Shown: piece after piece, positions 33,421-45,862 of the stretch
How the letters are laid out: each line of letters opens with the position of its first letter
Numbering within the stretch: the stretch's first letter is position 1
Assembly (NCBI GenBank): GCA_021292105.1
Contig: CM037860.1
Span: forward strand, 11,054,698-11,118,697
Direction of reading: 5' to 3'
DNA: 64,000 nt
DNA from: Anadara kagoshimensis
Lineage: Eukaryota > Mollusca > Bivalvia > Arcoida > Arcidae
Notes under the pieces: model-generated
The model's database searches: none
Seen by the model: only the letters and a program-made list of their open reading frames with translations
What the model was told of the DNA's origin: nothing
Made by a program: the position numbers and the translations under genes

Positions 33421-36070
33421 CACATACAAACAGATAAAACCATAGGACGAAAACATTTACTCATACTTTATACATATATTTACGTTTTGAAAAATACATC
33501 GTTACCAGATAGAATTGTATTTTTTACCAAAACGCATAGTTATACAATTGAAATAAATAAAGTAAGTAAGCAGGTAAAATCCGATAATGGAAGTGACAGC
33601 AACAGAATTAACAAATCAATGTCGATAGATTGCCTAGTTTAGTAGATACATAGATATACATATTATCCATGCCTTGTGTGTGTAAGGTATTTGTATCGGA
33701 GAATTGTTGGGTCTATGAGGATATCGATGATAAAAAATGACTTGGAACAAGACGAGACTCTAATAAAAATCCCATATACTCATAAGATGTAAATAATAGT
33801 TTTATCTTCCAATGTTCATAAAATGGGTAAAAGTCTTTTTTTTAAAATCTAAACGATGTATGTACTTTTTCTCAATAAGAGGGATAATATGCTGGTAGGT
33901 AAGCATCACAGTCAAAAACACGGAAGGCGGTTAAAGGACACCAATTCATTGAATGTCATTGTGGACACGACTTGTTATCGACAGTCTCATGCTATTTTGA
34001 AGCTTTTAGGGATTGTTCTTTTGATGACTTAAGATTTTTATAGATTTTATAATTTTAAGTACAGTTTAAAATTCAATCTGTCTATTTAAATTTATAAAAT
34101 TACAATGATAATACTATATATTGTACCAATGTTATTCTAATAACCGTCATTACCACGAAATACATGACGTCGAACATTTAAACGTTTTATTTTTGGATTT
34201 AGATGACATTTTCCCCGATTTCTCGTAATTTTATTGCATGGTGTTTTTCACGTCGGTAACTAGGGGCTGATCTTTGATTACACCTCATCACTACAGGTTT
34301 AAAGCAGCCCTCGAACAAATTCACGCAACCTGTAAAGTCCGTCCGTGATCTGATCGTAGAGTGTTTATAAACACGTATGGGTTTTAATGACGCATATAGG
34401 TTATCACCGTAAGCGTATAATCACGCCAGCCCACGCTTTATTCGCTACACCTACCCTACTTTTAAAAAAGACTCAGTGTATGTACTTTGTAATCAGGTCA
34501 TGGACGACTTACATGTATGTCAGGCCTATCTGATTTAAAATCTATCAGATACCCTTGAAACTGCTGAAGAATGTAATAATTAAAAACGAAATGCATCTTA
34601 ATCTTCTCGTAATTGGAAGCTATAAAACATGTTAACACGATTTATAAATATAGAAATTAAATGAAAGATCATTTTAATTTTAAGCTTTATATATATATAG
34701 TTTTAGTCTATATCTAGGGATTATTATCAATGGTGTCATTAATCTTATGTCTCATATGTCTTATTGCGTATTTCGATGTTGATCGAGAGAAGTTTCATCT
34801 TCCTAAATCTTAAATTTAAATGCTATTGCTATCCAAAAAATGTGCTTTGAGTATTAAAACGAGCGTTCAATTTCATTTGTAATAACCTCCCAAAAAATTT
34901 GATGACAGTTGCAATGTTTTAAATCTGTTTTATGTGAAATAAGTATGTAATAAATGTGTAAGAAATATATTTTCATCGATCAATAAGAAAATAAACGGCC
35001 TAATATATAGTTTATAATCATCATTGGATTGTGTTGAGTGCTTTGTAGAATTGCTTATAACAGAAAGAAATGTCCAACTGGAAAATTACATAATACGCAT
35101 GCCAACAAAGGTCATGATAATGTAAGTCAACGAAAAATCCTTAAACAAGAAAATATAAGAAAAGAAACAAGACACATATTGGGGGACAACTGTTAAAGAT
35201 ATTTTCCAGATCGAGCACTGAAGCAAATGGTCAGTAGTGTGATTAAAATATTGTTGGAGGACCCTCCACGATTTGACCGATTTTGCGATCAGTGCTCAAA
35301 AAGCAGTGATCCATAAAAAGCACATTTAACAATTTATATTAACACACACACACACATACAGAGAGAGAGAGAGAGAGAGAGCGAGATGCATTATGTTTCA
35401 AAACATATTCTTTAATGTCATTTTATAAATCATGTCATTGCAAATACATAGAAGACGTATGGTTATTGAACTTATTGAATTTTATGTTCGCTTGTTTTCT
35501 ATCTACATTGTTTTAATTAAAGCATAAGTGTATTTCTAATTATGTTTGTTTCCTTTTCTAAGATGATTTCGTTACAAGTTTATGGGTTTTTTAAAGCATG
35601 AAAAATTGCGTTGTTGAGTTTACGAGCGATATCATGTCTTCTTTACTTTGGTTTAATTACCGGTTCCATGTGCTATAATCCTTACTGTTTCAGTGGAATA
35701 CTTAGTTCAGTAAATTCAGTATTTTTATGCATCTCATACACAACTGTCAAATATCATTTTTGAATGTATTGAATAATTAAATTCAAAATCAGAGTTAACA
35801 TTCGATAATGCGATTTGTAATATTACAAATGGGTCGATTATTAGATTGTTATTTTTTCCGTGATACCAAGCGAAAAACGAATGTAAACATTTGTTCTCTA
35901 TTTAAGCATTCACCCTTTTGCGTCTATTTTTAATTTTTGATGTTTATTTATTATTGAATTTGGTTTTGCACGTTCAGCATATATATGAGCAATTGTTAGA
36001 TAATGTCAAGTGTGAAGCAATGGAATCACCATGGTATTGATTCTGGCGATAAAGGATTTAGAGAAACCAC
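33421..36070. other. Intronic stretch, partly less AT-rich
   Basis: Mostly AT-rich. Bases about 34150-34480 are noticeably higher in GC, lack recognisable repeats and contain no open frame with splice sites. They could be a conserved non-coding element or an old mobile element. A compound AC/AG microsatellite is at 35342-35383. Confidence 0.4.
35342..35383. repeat. Compound (AC)n(AG)n microsatellite
   Basis: Seven or eight AC units, a short interruption (ATACAG), then a GA run ending GCGAGATG. Confidence 0.95.
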
Positions 36071-36077
36071 CTTGTCG

Positions 36078-36590
36078 CATCAAAAACAAACACACTAATC
36101 AATGTCGAATATACGAAGTAAATGGGTAAAGTGATAAAGTATTATTATTATTATCATTATTATTTGAAACGAGTTCTAAAACTAGAATGATAGCACTCAA
36201 ACTGAAATAAAGATGAAAAGGCAATAACGATGATTGTTTTTCATTGGAATTATAAATATATAGAAAACGATTGTGAGTTTTATCATCAACCAGCTTCAGC
36301 AATGGTGACACAACATAATAACAATGCTAGAAACCGTTTAAAGCCTAGAATCCTTGAATCAACAATTTATCTGTAAGCATGCTTAACTTTTTTATTGTTT
36401 AAGGTTCCATTAGTAGCACCAAACTCTGCCATAGCGTGTTAATTGCGACATAATACACCATAAGCCGGATAAGCAGGTATATTGTTAACATCATGGAATA
36501 AGAAAGTTGACAATAGAAAAAATAAGAATTTGTCACACAGATTCAAATGAGGTCTTTCGATGACGTCATAATTGACGGATCGCTGGCCAC
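36078..36590 (-). pseudogene. Degraded minus-strand RT retroelement copy
   Basis: The tail (ATCAAAAACAAACACACTAA) is at 36079. The central UTR is replaced by unrelated AT-rich sequence. RT-coding sequence resumes at 36420 (CTCTGCCATAGCGTGTTAAT, AATACACCATAAGC, AAGTTGACAATAG) and runs to the CGTCATAATT word near 36570. This stops about 50 bp short of the 5' limit of the 17.6 and 20.6 kb copies. The reading frame is broken. Confidence 0.75.
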
Positions 36591-36599
36591 GCCCACAAT

Positions 36600-38360
36600 G
36601 TTCCGACAAAGACTTGCATGCTTGAATTACACACAAAAAGAATGAAAACTCGGCCTGAACTGTGCATTAAATGACATCACTGACAAAAGTGTATATGCCA
36701 TTATTTGCCGTGACGCTGCTTTGGAACCGTGATGGCGACCAGTGTCGGAACATAAAGGCATGGCCGGCGATACGTTAATCGAGTTATAGATTTCAATATG
36801 GAACAGAACTTAAAGAATCATTCAAATCCTTTATTTCAAGCTCACTGTGATATATCACATTCACATACTCTCCAAAGTTAGGATTTTTAAGGGATAGAAC
36901 GTCATATATATATCCACCATTTCTGAAATCCAAATAATTGAAAGGAACATGGAACATGGCGTATATCCGATACATTCGTGTGCAATTGATTGGATAGAGT
37001 AAAACCTTTTTTTATTTTGTAATGTAATGGAAATATTTCTCAATATATCAATTACAAGAACACGAAAAACATCTTTTTCATATTTCTTAAATGGTACAAA
37101 TTATATTTTCAGACAAATTATATAAAGTAAAGGTACTTCTCAGTGTGCCCGAAGGCTTACAATAGTGAATAGTGTAAGAGTCATTGTCATTTATTTATTA
37201 GTTGGCAGACGACTTAACCTACACATATACGATTTGTTTAAATTATTTCGGCCTTCATTTATTAATAAGAGGTCTTCAACCATCCGTTTTGAATGGGTTG
37301 TGATTTAGACTTGAGTATTTACGATACTGAGGTACCATGTGATAGTAACATCAAATGCACCGATAACTGTTTTCTTCCTTTCAGTTTTGCTATTTTGGAT
37401 GATTATCAGGTGCAACTTGCATCGGCTTGTCAAATAGCATCAATTTTCCAACTAGCGCATTTCATGTCGGTAACTTATACCCACCGCACACTAGTTTGAG
37501 GTTGGAATCACCATGTCTGTATGTCTGCCTGTCCGTGTAAAATCGTGTACGGGCTATATGTCATCAATGCCATGAAATTTCACATGAATAACCTTCATGG
37601 TCCAAAGGTGTGTCATGACCTTGAACCAAGGTCATATCGGAAACGTTACGGTCGCAGGAAAACTTTAACTGTTGGGGGGGGGGGGGTATTTGACTCTCAA
37701 TAGGCAGTTCTAGTTAATGTATGTTCTACTCTCATTGATATTGTTAGGATTAATTGATACGAGGCCACTTTAACATACATTGTCTGGTTAGGTAACAAGT
37801 CAGTTTTAGGTCGTTGTTCTAGAACACCTGTGTGTTTCTACAGACTTTTAATGATTACATAACTGTAAGTTCAAGCAGACTTGTTTCCTATATTACAGCT
37901 GCGTTATTTGTTAATTGTAAAAACTGGTATTGTCATGTTTATAGGATTATCGACCTATGCATAATGATGTGGGCGCTTTATATTCTTGTGTTTTAATTAC
38001 TTGTTCGATGTGTTTTCTTCCTGTTTTGGAAATGCCTTTCAACCTTTAAAAGAAGATAATGTCCTTTTTATGTTACCATACAAAGATAAAGTTCAACTAT
38101 TAGTGTAATCTAGTAAAGTGGGTTTGTAGAAGTGGACATTCATAAAGTTATAAATACTATAATTATATTGATGAATCGAAATGAATCATAAGACAACCAA
38201 GAGCATTTAAAGGTTATTGGTCTATTTGGTGTATAATCCAAAACATTGAAAAACTATTATCAAACGTAAACTTTGCATCGCGAGTTGTGTATGTACACGC
38301 TTTAATCGATTCCAAAAATATTTACAAATGGGTTAGAACAACAACAGTTGTCGGCTTCCC
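36600..38360. other. Intronic stretch with an unclassified repeat-like block
   Basis: Bases 37500-37680 contain TGTCTGTATGTCTGCCTGTC, CACATGAATAACC and CATGACCTTGAACC, a phrase style I associate with dispersed molluscan repeats; only one copy is in this window. It ends in a poly-G run at 37673-37686. The ATG frames here are not splice-bounded. Confidence 0.4.
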
Positions 38361-38364
38361 AAAA

Positions 38365-38465
38365 AAACATACAATACAGTGATGCAAACCAGCTTCACTT
38401 CCTCAATTTATCTTTGCTTTTAGATTGTGGTTTCGACATGGATTGATACATATTCATGACAGTAC
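38365..38465 (+). mobile_element. Short RT retroelement tail
   Basis: CCAGCTTCACTTCC, TTTGCTTTTAGATTGTGG and GACATGGATTGATACATATT match the final 90 bp of the retroelement 3' UTR. All upstream sequence is missing. Confidence 0.65.
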
Positions 38466-39488
38466 CGAGTCATTGTTTAACGGGAAATATTTTAATTTTT
38501 ATGGAGTATATAAAATGAATATAAACTGCTAAACAGATAATCAAATCGCCTCACGGGGCACCATCGCATTGTCATTTATCCCTTTCATAAACAAGTACTT
38601 ATAGGCTATGGTACATGTATGTGACGTTACTTTACATTGTCCTATTTTGTTTGTTGCTTATAAAATTGTTTTTTGTTTGTTTCATTGACAGTGGAAGGTA
38701 GAAGTTCAGTGTGACTACTAAGAAATTTAAACATTGAATTATTCAATTTAATTATGATAAAAAACGACCATACCAATCATTTTTGTAAAAATGTCATGTG
38801 TGCAAGGTTGTTAGCACTTTTATAACATGGCAAAAACATTTTAATAATTTTAAATAATATTTAAGAGAAAAAGGAAATATATTAATTTAAATAAATAGAA
38901 CATATGTATACACTGGTGAATAATTTTACAAGTGAATTAATATTAACTATTTTAATAATTTATTGAGGAAATAACTTGTTTTAATTTTGATTAAAATAAT
39001 ATAAGAAATATACATACAGCTGTGTATATTACGGCTATGCATATAAATAAGGAATAGAGAGGCTATAGAGATAAATAAATATTTACCGTACTGTCGAAAG
39101 TTAAACACTTCATATAAGGGCAAGGGGTCTAAGCTCGTTGTCAGAGTGACTGAGATATGGATAGCTTAGTAGTCGAAAAGATTTCAAGTTCAAGAAACAG
39201 ATAGCAGCTGTTGCGAAATAGCTAACGAGGGGCGGAGGTCAGTTGCCGATACATATTAGATACTTTATAGTGTAAAACTTTTCACAGGATAGAACAGAAG
39301 GACAATCAACAGTTATTTCTTATCGATTGCATTTATTTTAGATACTTTGGGAACAGACTGTTCTTATTATCACCAGATGAATCAATTAACGCTAGATTTG
39401 GAGATCATGATGACCATCTGTTATTATAAGTGGGTTTTTTTATTTGAAACTTTCTGATTAACGATAGCAGCTACATATTTTGTCATTT
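38466..39488. other. Very AT-rich intronic stretch
   Basis: No repeat or exon recognised. Confidence 0.45.
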
Positions 39489-39588
39489 AAGAAAAGACAT
39501 TCTGATCATGGTATTTCAAGGCTAATGAAAGATAGTGTGGCGCGTGCCAAATTCAAAATAAATACCATGATCAGAAAGGTCATTTCTT
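39489..39588. repeat. 100-bp foldback with ~28-bp arms
   Basis: Arms at 39489-39516 and 39560-39588 are reverse complements apart from two mismatches and one indel (TTCTGATCATGGTATTT against AAATACCATGATCAGAA). The loop contains GGCGCGTGCC, itself palindromic. It is MITE-like with no coding content. Confidence 0.85.
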
Positions 39589-40087
39589 ATATTTCAATTT
39601 TTGTTAATTTATTTATTTTTGTTTAAAAATATTTTTGTACCAATATTTGTTGATCCGATGTTCAAAACTGTTGCTGTTTACAGTTTGACTCCGCCTCCGA
39701 TATCCGACAGCTGTCAAAGAAAAATATAATCCGAAGTATTTCATGCTAATTTTTTATTTATAGTCATTTAATTTTACAACAAATATTATATCTTCGTGTT
39801 AAAATTAAAATCACAATTATTAAAAGTAAATAATACTGCAAGTAATATACTGTTTGTAAACAAATCCACGTGGTATGACATGTGCTTTCTGGAACTACTA
39901 CGCATCAAAGGTCATGACCCCTATTGTCATTCAACGGGAATTGAAATACAATTGCTTCTGCATGTTTCATCGAAGACAAGTACAGTCATATTGTAAATAT
40001 AAGTGCTTGAAAGTTTCTGTTGTAAACATTTTGCAATCTATAAAAGTTGTTTTAAGCAAAGACAAGTCTTTAAAGATTATTTATATA

Positions 40088-40310
40088 ATGATACATGAAT
40101 TAGTATGTTTGTTTTTGTAAACATTTCTTTTTAAGACGTCCCATAGTTACACGTTCCTTTTTAGAAAATTTTGTTTACAAACCCGGCCAGTGTAGCTAGC
40201 TGAACTTTCTTGCCTTTCCGGAATAACAGGCATCATTTCCCTGGTGGATGTTCACGTGTCTAACCTGACTTGTCAGTTCCAAAGTCTTTACTTTGCTTCT
40301 GGATTGATTC
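40088..40310 (+). mobile_element. RT retroelement tail, two 3' ends in a row
   Basis: A short 3' end (ATGAATTAGTATGTTTG-TTTTTG) at 40096-40118 is followed by a second, longer tail: GACGTCCCATAGTTACACG, AGTGTAGCTAGCTGAAC, TTTCCGGAATAACAGGC, TTCACGTGTCTAACC and TTTACTTTGCTTCTGG. The second copy lacks its own terminal TATGTTTG phrase. This suggests one copy inserted next to or into another. Confidence 0.75.
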
Positions 40311-40501
40311 AGCTATTGTGAAAAAAGTCTATCTTTTTGTCGTTTTCTGGGGACTTCGGGTTCAATCTCATGTCCCATTTTTATCTTCAAGTCTATCCCG
40401 GTTGGTATCATTCCTACTTCAACGTTTCGGCCTATGTTTCGAGGCCAACCCCCGAAGGGGTGACTTTGTGGGTTTTTACTCTTCTTTCTGGTGTCGTGGT
40501 T
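40311..40501. other. GC-richer 190-bp block
   Basis: Directly after the retroelement tail is a block far richer in G and C than its surroundings, with CCCCCGAAGGGG (hairpin) and TTTCGGCC/TTTCGAGGCC words. An 84-codon + frame covers it but begins inside the retroelement tail and has no recognisable domain. The origin is unknown. Confidence 0.4.
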
Positions 40502-40830
40502 CTAAAATGAAATTAACAATCTAATAAAATATTTGTTCTTTATTTCTGGAGTTCAGTTCACAAAGTCTTAAAATAAAACATTACAAATTACAATATAAAA
40601 CAAAGCAGCATGAAATATGAAATAACTTCTTTAAGTTGACCAACCAGGAATTTTCGCTCGAATTATTTATTTAAATGACTTATTTTAAACATAAACTTTT
40701 TATTTTTTAAACTCTAACATTATTTAATCAAAGTTGCTTACGGTAATTTATATATTTTAACTCACCTAAAATGAAATTAACAATCTAATAAAATATTTGT
40801 TCTTTATTTCTGGAGTTCAGTTGACAAAGT
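40502..40830. repeat. 65-bp direct repeats flanking 200 bp
   Basis: Bases 40502-40566 and 40766-40830 agree at all but about one or two positions (CTAAAATGAAATTAAC.. to ..GTTCAGTT.ACAAAGT). The intervening sequence is unrelated AT-rich DNA. This may be a short tandem duplication of a 264-bp unit, or terminal direct repeats of a small element. Confidence 0.85.
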
Positions 40831-41857
40831 GGCCAATATCTGAAAATCATGCCAATGCTCACTTTTGGTCACGTGACTGAATCCACAACGACAACATTTT
40901 AATTTGACCAATTGAATTTTAAGGTTAATTAATTTTACTCACGCCTTTGTTCACATGACCAGGCAAAAGTTCACGCCCTCTACCACTTGACCAATGCAAA
41001 ACATGACACGTGAGTTTAGCTCATAAAAAGAACTTTATTAAACATTTTATCTGAAACTTTTTTTTAGTAAAAATGGATATTTTATTTCTATAAAAACATT
41101 TACTATATTTTTCGCAGTACAAATCCCTACTGGAATGCGTTAATTCCGTATTTCCGAATTAAGACGGAAACTACACAAAAGATGCCGACAAGACGATTGC
41201 GTTAAGGCTGATTTCTTAATTTGTAACATATGACATTTCTTTGTTTCCAGAATTTGAGAACATTATTTACAAAAACTATTTTATCTACAATTAGCTATGG
41301 ATTAACTTCTATTAACAAATTATACTTTTCAACGATTTATTTATTTTTCTCCTTTTCTTTCTATCTTTCTGTCTTCATTTATTTTTGTTTTAACTTATTT
41401 ATCAATTATTTAGCATTTTATTTTGAATTATTTATCTTTTTTTTTATTCAATCAAAAACATCCCATTTTCCGGCATAACACAGCCATGGATTAGTATGTT
41501 TGTTTTTGATTAAATGACATCAACGTGTGTGTAACAATGCTAGAAATTTGGCATGTTTATGTGTATGTTTGTATTCGTATCATTTACTTTTATTTATTTA
41601 ATTTTCTCATAATTACAATTACAGGTGTTGTCCCTGTGGTACAATTGATTGCCATCCACAATCATCATTAGTTTCTATTAGAACGCGAGATAACAACTGA
41701 CATATTGGCGTCAATGCTCCGCAAATTCTGTGGCGATTAACTTCCCTCAACAAAATTAAAAGCTTCTATTTTTGTAACCAGATGTGTGTAATAAAACACA
41801 ATAAGAAATATGATATGTACATTTAGCTCACAATTAAACTCTTGACGTAGTGCTATT
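40831..41857 (+). other. Intronic stretch with an isolated retroelement 3' end
   Basis: Only 41485-41515 is recognisable: CATGGATTAGTATGTTTG and TTTTTGATT, the last 30 bp of the RT retroelement. The remaining sequence is T-rich low complexity (41330-41450) without exons. Confidence 0.5.
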
Positions 41858-42135
41858 GCCCTCAAACAGTTTTATGGCCCTCATCACAATAACATTGATA
41901 AGTAAATTGTCTTTGTATTAAAATTTACCCTGGATATATTTGACCTACAATAGTATTACATCTATTAAATTAAACAAGTGACGCGTGTATCTAGCTAAAC
42001 AAGAGATGCTTACCTTTCCGGAACACACGGTCTTGCTTCATTGTTAGAAGGTTGCGTGTTTCAGTTTTGTCATTTACAAAGGTTTTACTTGCTTTGGAAG
42101 TGTGCTTTGGGCACGGATTAGTACCCTTTTTATGA
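41858..42135 (+). mobile_element. RT retroelement copy with last RT codons
   Basis: GCCCTCAAACAGTTTTATGG, CATTGATAAGTAAATTGTC and CCTGGATATATTTGAC match the end of the RT coding part, and the UTR follows (AAGTGACGCGTGTATCTAGC, TACCTTTCCGGAACAC, TTTTACTTGCTTTGG). It is diverged with stops in the RT part. Confidence 0.75.
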
Positions 42136-42344
42136 TATAAAATGATATAAAATGTTTTCAGCGGTAAATAATGACTATCGTGCTGTAGTGACAATGAAAA
42201 GAAATCATTTGTTTGAATAGAAGAACATAGTTTATCTTAACTTTATCTTAATTTTTTACTTGTCTTATTGTATTTACTCAGTGTTCATAACCGGTACTCT
42301 ACTGGTTAAAGTTAAATACATGCACAGTTAATTTTATTATTTTA

Positions 42345-42398
42345 TTAAGTCACCCAACATACCCCAACTATGTTGTGGTGACTTATCGATTACCCCTA

Positions 42399-42435
<37 letters not shown>

Positions 42436-42450
42436 TATTATTATTATTTT
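42345..42450. repeat. 15-bp-arm hairpin followed by (ATT)n
   Basis: AAGTCACCCAACATA and TATGTTGTGGTGACTT pair around a 7-nt loop (42345-42382). A TTATTA run follows at 42400-42450 with one TATA interruption. The hairpin is too short to be classed as an element. Confidence 0.75.
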
Positions 42451-43290
42451 CAATTATTATTATTATTCCTTATTTTTCCGCCATGCTTTTGTAAACAGCA
42501 TAGATCAACGGTTTGGTGAAATGTGACATTTGTTTCCCATGAAATGTAGTTGTGCCTTTTGGGGGTCACATCTCATTGGTTTAAATGGAAAGGAAGATAA
42601 ATTGATTTTAAGATTATGTCCAATAATTATCGCTTATGTTCTTTTGTGTTTTATAAAGTAAGATAATCAGTTTGACCTCATCTGTTAAATTAAATGCGTG
42701 GTAATTAGTAATTTTGATTTTTATTTCTTTTGTAAATTAAACAATATACATAAACTCAATATCCATAAGAATAATATTCATTGCTAGGCGTTTTTATCTT
42801 TGTTTTTGGCGTACAGCAAAACACACATTGAATTCCAGACCTATTTATATATGATAAATGGTGTCGTATAATCTAGAGTATACAATATGACATTACAATC
42901 ATGTAATAGTTAAATCTTGTCTACTATGCCTTTGTTCTCACGTCATGTTGTTATCTTGGTATTACATGGCTATATATCATCGCCGTACTTCTGGAGGTCG
43001 TGTTCGAATTGCCCACAAGTATGTTGACAAATTCTTGTCATCACTTAGTAATAGATTATAGTCTAGACGGGATGATAAAAATCAATCGGCTTGATTCCAA
43101 ATTAAAATTTTTGTGTACAAACATGATGTAATATATTGATATAACGTTAATCAGATCGGGCTTTAGTCAAGTGGATATTTAATAATTGGTATAATTGAAA
43201 AGCTAAAAACATGAACTTGGCAGTAGACAGCATGAAACAGAAATGCAAGACGTGACAGACAGATAATATAAAACAAACGTACTAATAAAA
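42451..43290. other. Intronic stretch, nothing recognised
   Basis: No exon, terminal repeat or shared repeat was found. Confidence 0.45.
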
Positions 43291-43294
43291 AAGA

Positions 43295-43480
43295 AACATA
43301 CTAATCCATGTCCGAATCACAATTCAGAAGCAAAGTAAAAACTTTGGAACAGACAAGTCAGGTTACTGAGACACTTCCACCAGGAAATTGAGGAAGATAT
43401 ACTAATATACTAATTTATATCTAAACCACATTTCCAAATAAAAGTAAAAACTTTGAAACTGACGAATTAGGTTAAACACC
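43295..43480 (-). mobile_element. Two adjoining RT retroelement 3' tails, minus strand
   Basis: The first tail reads AAACATACTAATCCATGTCC, AATTCAGAAGCAAAGT and TTCCACCAGGAAATTGAGG (43298-43390). A second begins at about 43395 with ATACTAATATACTAATT and TCTAAACCACATTTCC, then AAAGTAAAAACTTTG and GGTTAAACACC. Both are short and truncated. The pair indicates repeated insertion at one spot. Confidence 0.75.
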
Positions 43481-43484
43481 AGCG

Positions 43485-44965
43485 TTTGGACGAGCACTGG
43501 ATAATGTTGTGGTTTTAAAGATACCCTAACCATCCAAAATGCTTAATAAGCATATTAACATATTATGTGATGTATGCACTATATTTATTTATTACTAAAA
43601 TCACCCAAAAATGTCTTCAGTCGCTTTGCAGACAAATAGTCATAGCGTGTTTTTTTTTACATTCTATGATCATATTTAATGATAATGAACAAAAACTAAA
43701 AAAATATGTATTAGTGTTAAGTAAATAACATTGAATATTCAAGTTACACTCATTACTGATCTATTAACGGTTTAACGGCGATCTATGTACTTTAGTTCTC
43801 CATTTAAGTAGGGATGTTAATATACTGCTTCAGACTGAGATGATTATGTACTTCAAATGAAGACCAAGTCAGAAGATATCGTTAACATTATAAGGAGCGG
43901 GTTTACCCGAGGCCTTGTTTTAAAGAAGCCTACCTCTTAGATGGTTTGCTCTATTATTTTCAAACGGTATCCATAGATGTATTGATATATCTTGAAAGAT
44001 GAAGTGATCTTAATACGAAAAACGTTAGAAATGACCAAAAGTAAAAAAAGGTAACAGGATAATGAAACGGAAACTGAATCAAATCCCATAATATTCGTTT
44101 ATCTATAACTAATGTATACTTATTTACAGTATAAATCATTGAACGATAGCCATATTTATACAGAGTTATTGACATACAGCACAGACCTGTCTAAAGTTTA
44201 TAATTAATCTAACAAATACGCGCCTAATCTCGGTCATCTCTGCTAATGATTAGTTACATGAATATTTCGACAGCTTTTCGTCAGCTGTTTATCTCTCGGC
44301 CGTTTTTCGCTCACTGTATTTTTGTCCAAGCTTTGACCCCTTTTCGTTATTAATTCGGTCTGCCTACTGTACTTATCATATTTATGGCAGAGATGATAAT
44401 AATTCAGCAGCTGAGTGTCATCTCCCTTTCGTAAGCTGAGTAATATATTTCGACAGGTCTGTATTGTACGAACTTGACCTAGATTTTGACTAGAGGATCA
44501 CTGTTACATTGGATAAAATTGTAGTCTCTACAGTGTTAACAAGACATTGTTGGCGCACGACGCACACCGAGCTAAATATCAAATCTGTATCGATATTTAA
44601 AACAAGTTAAAATATGGCCAAGTGCATTTCAACACTGCCAACGCATAGAAAACACAACAATTGACAAACTATTTTACGAACTTTCTAAAATACATGCATA
44701 AAGCAAATAAGTTTATTATTACGTTAATTATTCCATTGTTTTCAAATGTCACGAAAAGAACAAATTACTGAATACAGAATTGCAGAATTCATATGACAGA
44801 GTTTGTTCTAATGATCGGTTTCGGGCATTGGTTGTTTTTATTACATTTTTTAGAATTCTGAGTCGCTGGGGTCCAGTGACATACTTTTAGTCACGCTTTT
44901 AATAATTGAGACACGTGCTACGTTATGCCATAAGGTCAAAAGACTAAGTCAGATTGACATCTAGA
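43485..44965. other. Intronic stretch with a possible conserved block
   Basis: Mostly AT-rich. Bases 44190-44480 are less AT-rich, with CTAATGATTAG (homeodomain-type TAAT..ATTA word), CAGCTGTTTATC and CTCTCGGCC words and no match elsewhere in the window except a CGACAGGTCTGTA phrase (44453) shared with block V of the modules. It may be an old V relic or a non-coding regulatory element. Confidence 0.35.
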
Positions 44966-44971
44966 GTCAAA

Positions 44972-45012
44972 GTTGATTGATTGATTGATTGATTGGGGTT
45001 TTACATCCCATT
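44972..45012 (-). repeat. (GATT)n tail of a decayed SINE/LINE
   Basis: On the minus strand the sequence reads GGGATGTAAAACCCC followed by an AATC run. This is a typical lophotrochozoan retroposon 3' end. The body upstream (to about 45100) is not recognisable. Confidence 0.6.
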
Positions 45013-45670
45013 TTAAGAATAATGTATTGAAAAATTTACTTTACTAACTATATAGTTAAAGTGGTAAAATGCAATGCGTTTTGTGCACACATAATTGACC
45101 ATGTATGACGGTATGTAACGGTTTTTTATTTCTCTTCTGAAAGACGATGGTGATTTCATTTTAGTTTAAATTGCTGGGTGACAAAAACCGGACATTTCAT
45201 ATTTTCAAGACATTGTCAGACCCAGGGTTAGGGTTATAAACCTAGTCCCTTTTTTAGCTAGCAAAAACTCTACCAACGAAGCTGCTGTAGCGTTTTTGTC
45301 ATCAATACTTAAATTTGACTGGGGACATGATAAGTTCGCCAGGTTAATTAATTAACGTCTGTAGAACTTCCTTTATAACAAAACAATTAAAACACGGCTT
45401 GACAGATTTATATAAAATCGAAAAAACTAATCATGATTTTTTGAAGCTGGAATAATATCAAATCAATAAAATATAGTTCTTCTGTACTGAAAAAAAATTT
45501 TATTCGCCCTGCTGAAAACATTCAATTACCCACCCTCTCAAATGTTCACAACTCCCCTTTTTCTAGGCATATATCATATGTTTCTTATACACGAAGTACG
45601 TCGATATTTTGAGGAGCCTTGTGCGAAATGAATTCTTATATATAATGCATTGTTTCGTAATATTGACATA

Positions 45671-45862
45671 CAGTAAAACCTCGTCATAATGCCCCTCGAT
45701 AACTTTGCCACCTCGCTTAACGCCACACTATTTTGAAGTCCCAAAATCCATTTTGTTTAAGTTGTTCTTTATCCGCTCCCCCCCCCCCAGTTTATCGCCA
45801 AACCCCTTTATAACGCCAAAATTTGACAGAACAAATAGTGGCGATAAATCGAGGTTTTACTG
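45671..45862. mobile_element. 192-bp pogo-like MITE
   Basis: Terminal inverted repeats CAGTAAAACCTCG and CGAGGTTTTACTG bound 192 bp. The left flank is TA, the target of Tc1/mariner-pogo elements; the right TA has been lost. Inside are repeated TAACGCCA or TATCGCCA words and a poly-C run. There is no transposase, so mobility depended on a helper. The terminal sequence is typical of pogo/Tigger-related MITEs. Confidence 0.85.

Noticed and set aside
42345..42382. microRNA precursor
   Set aside because: The 15-bp stem is too short for a precursor.
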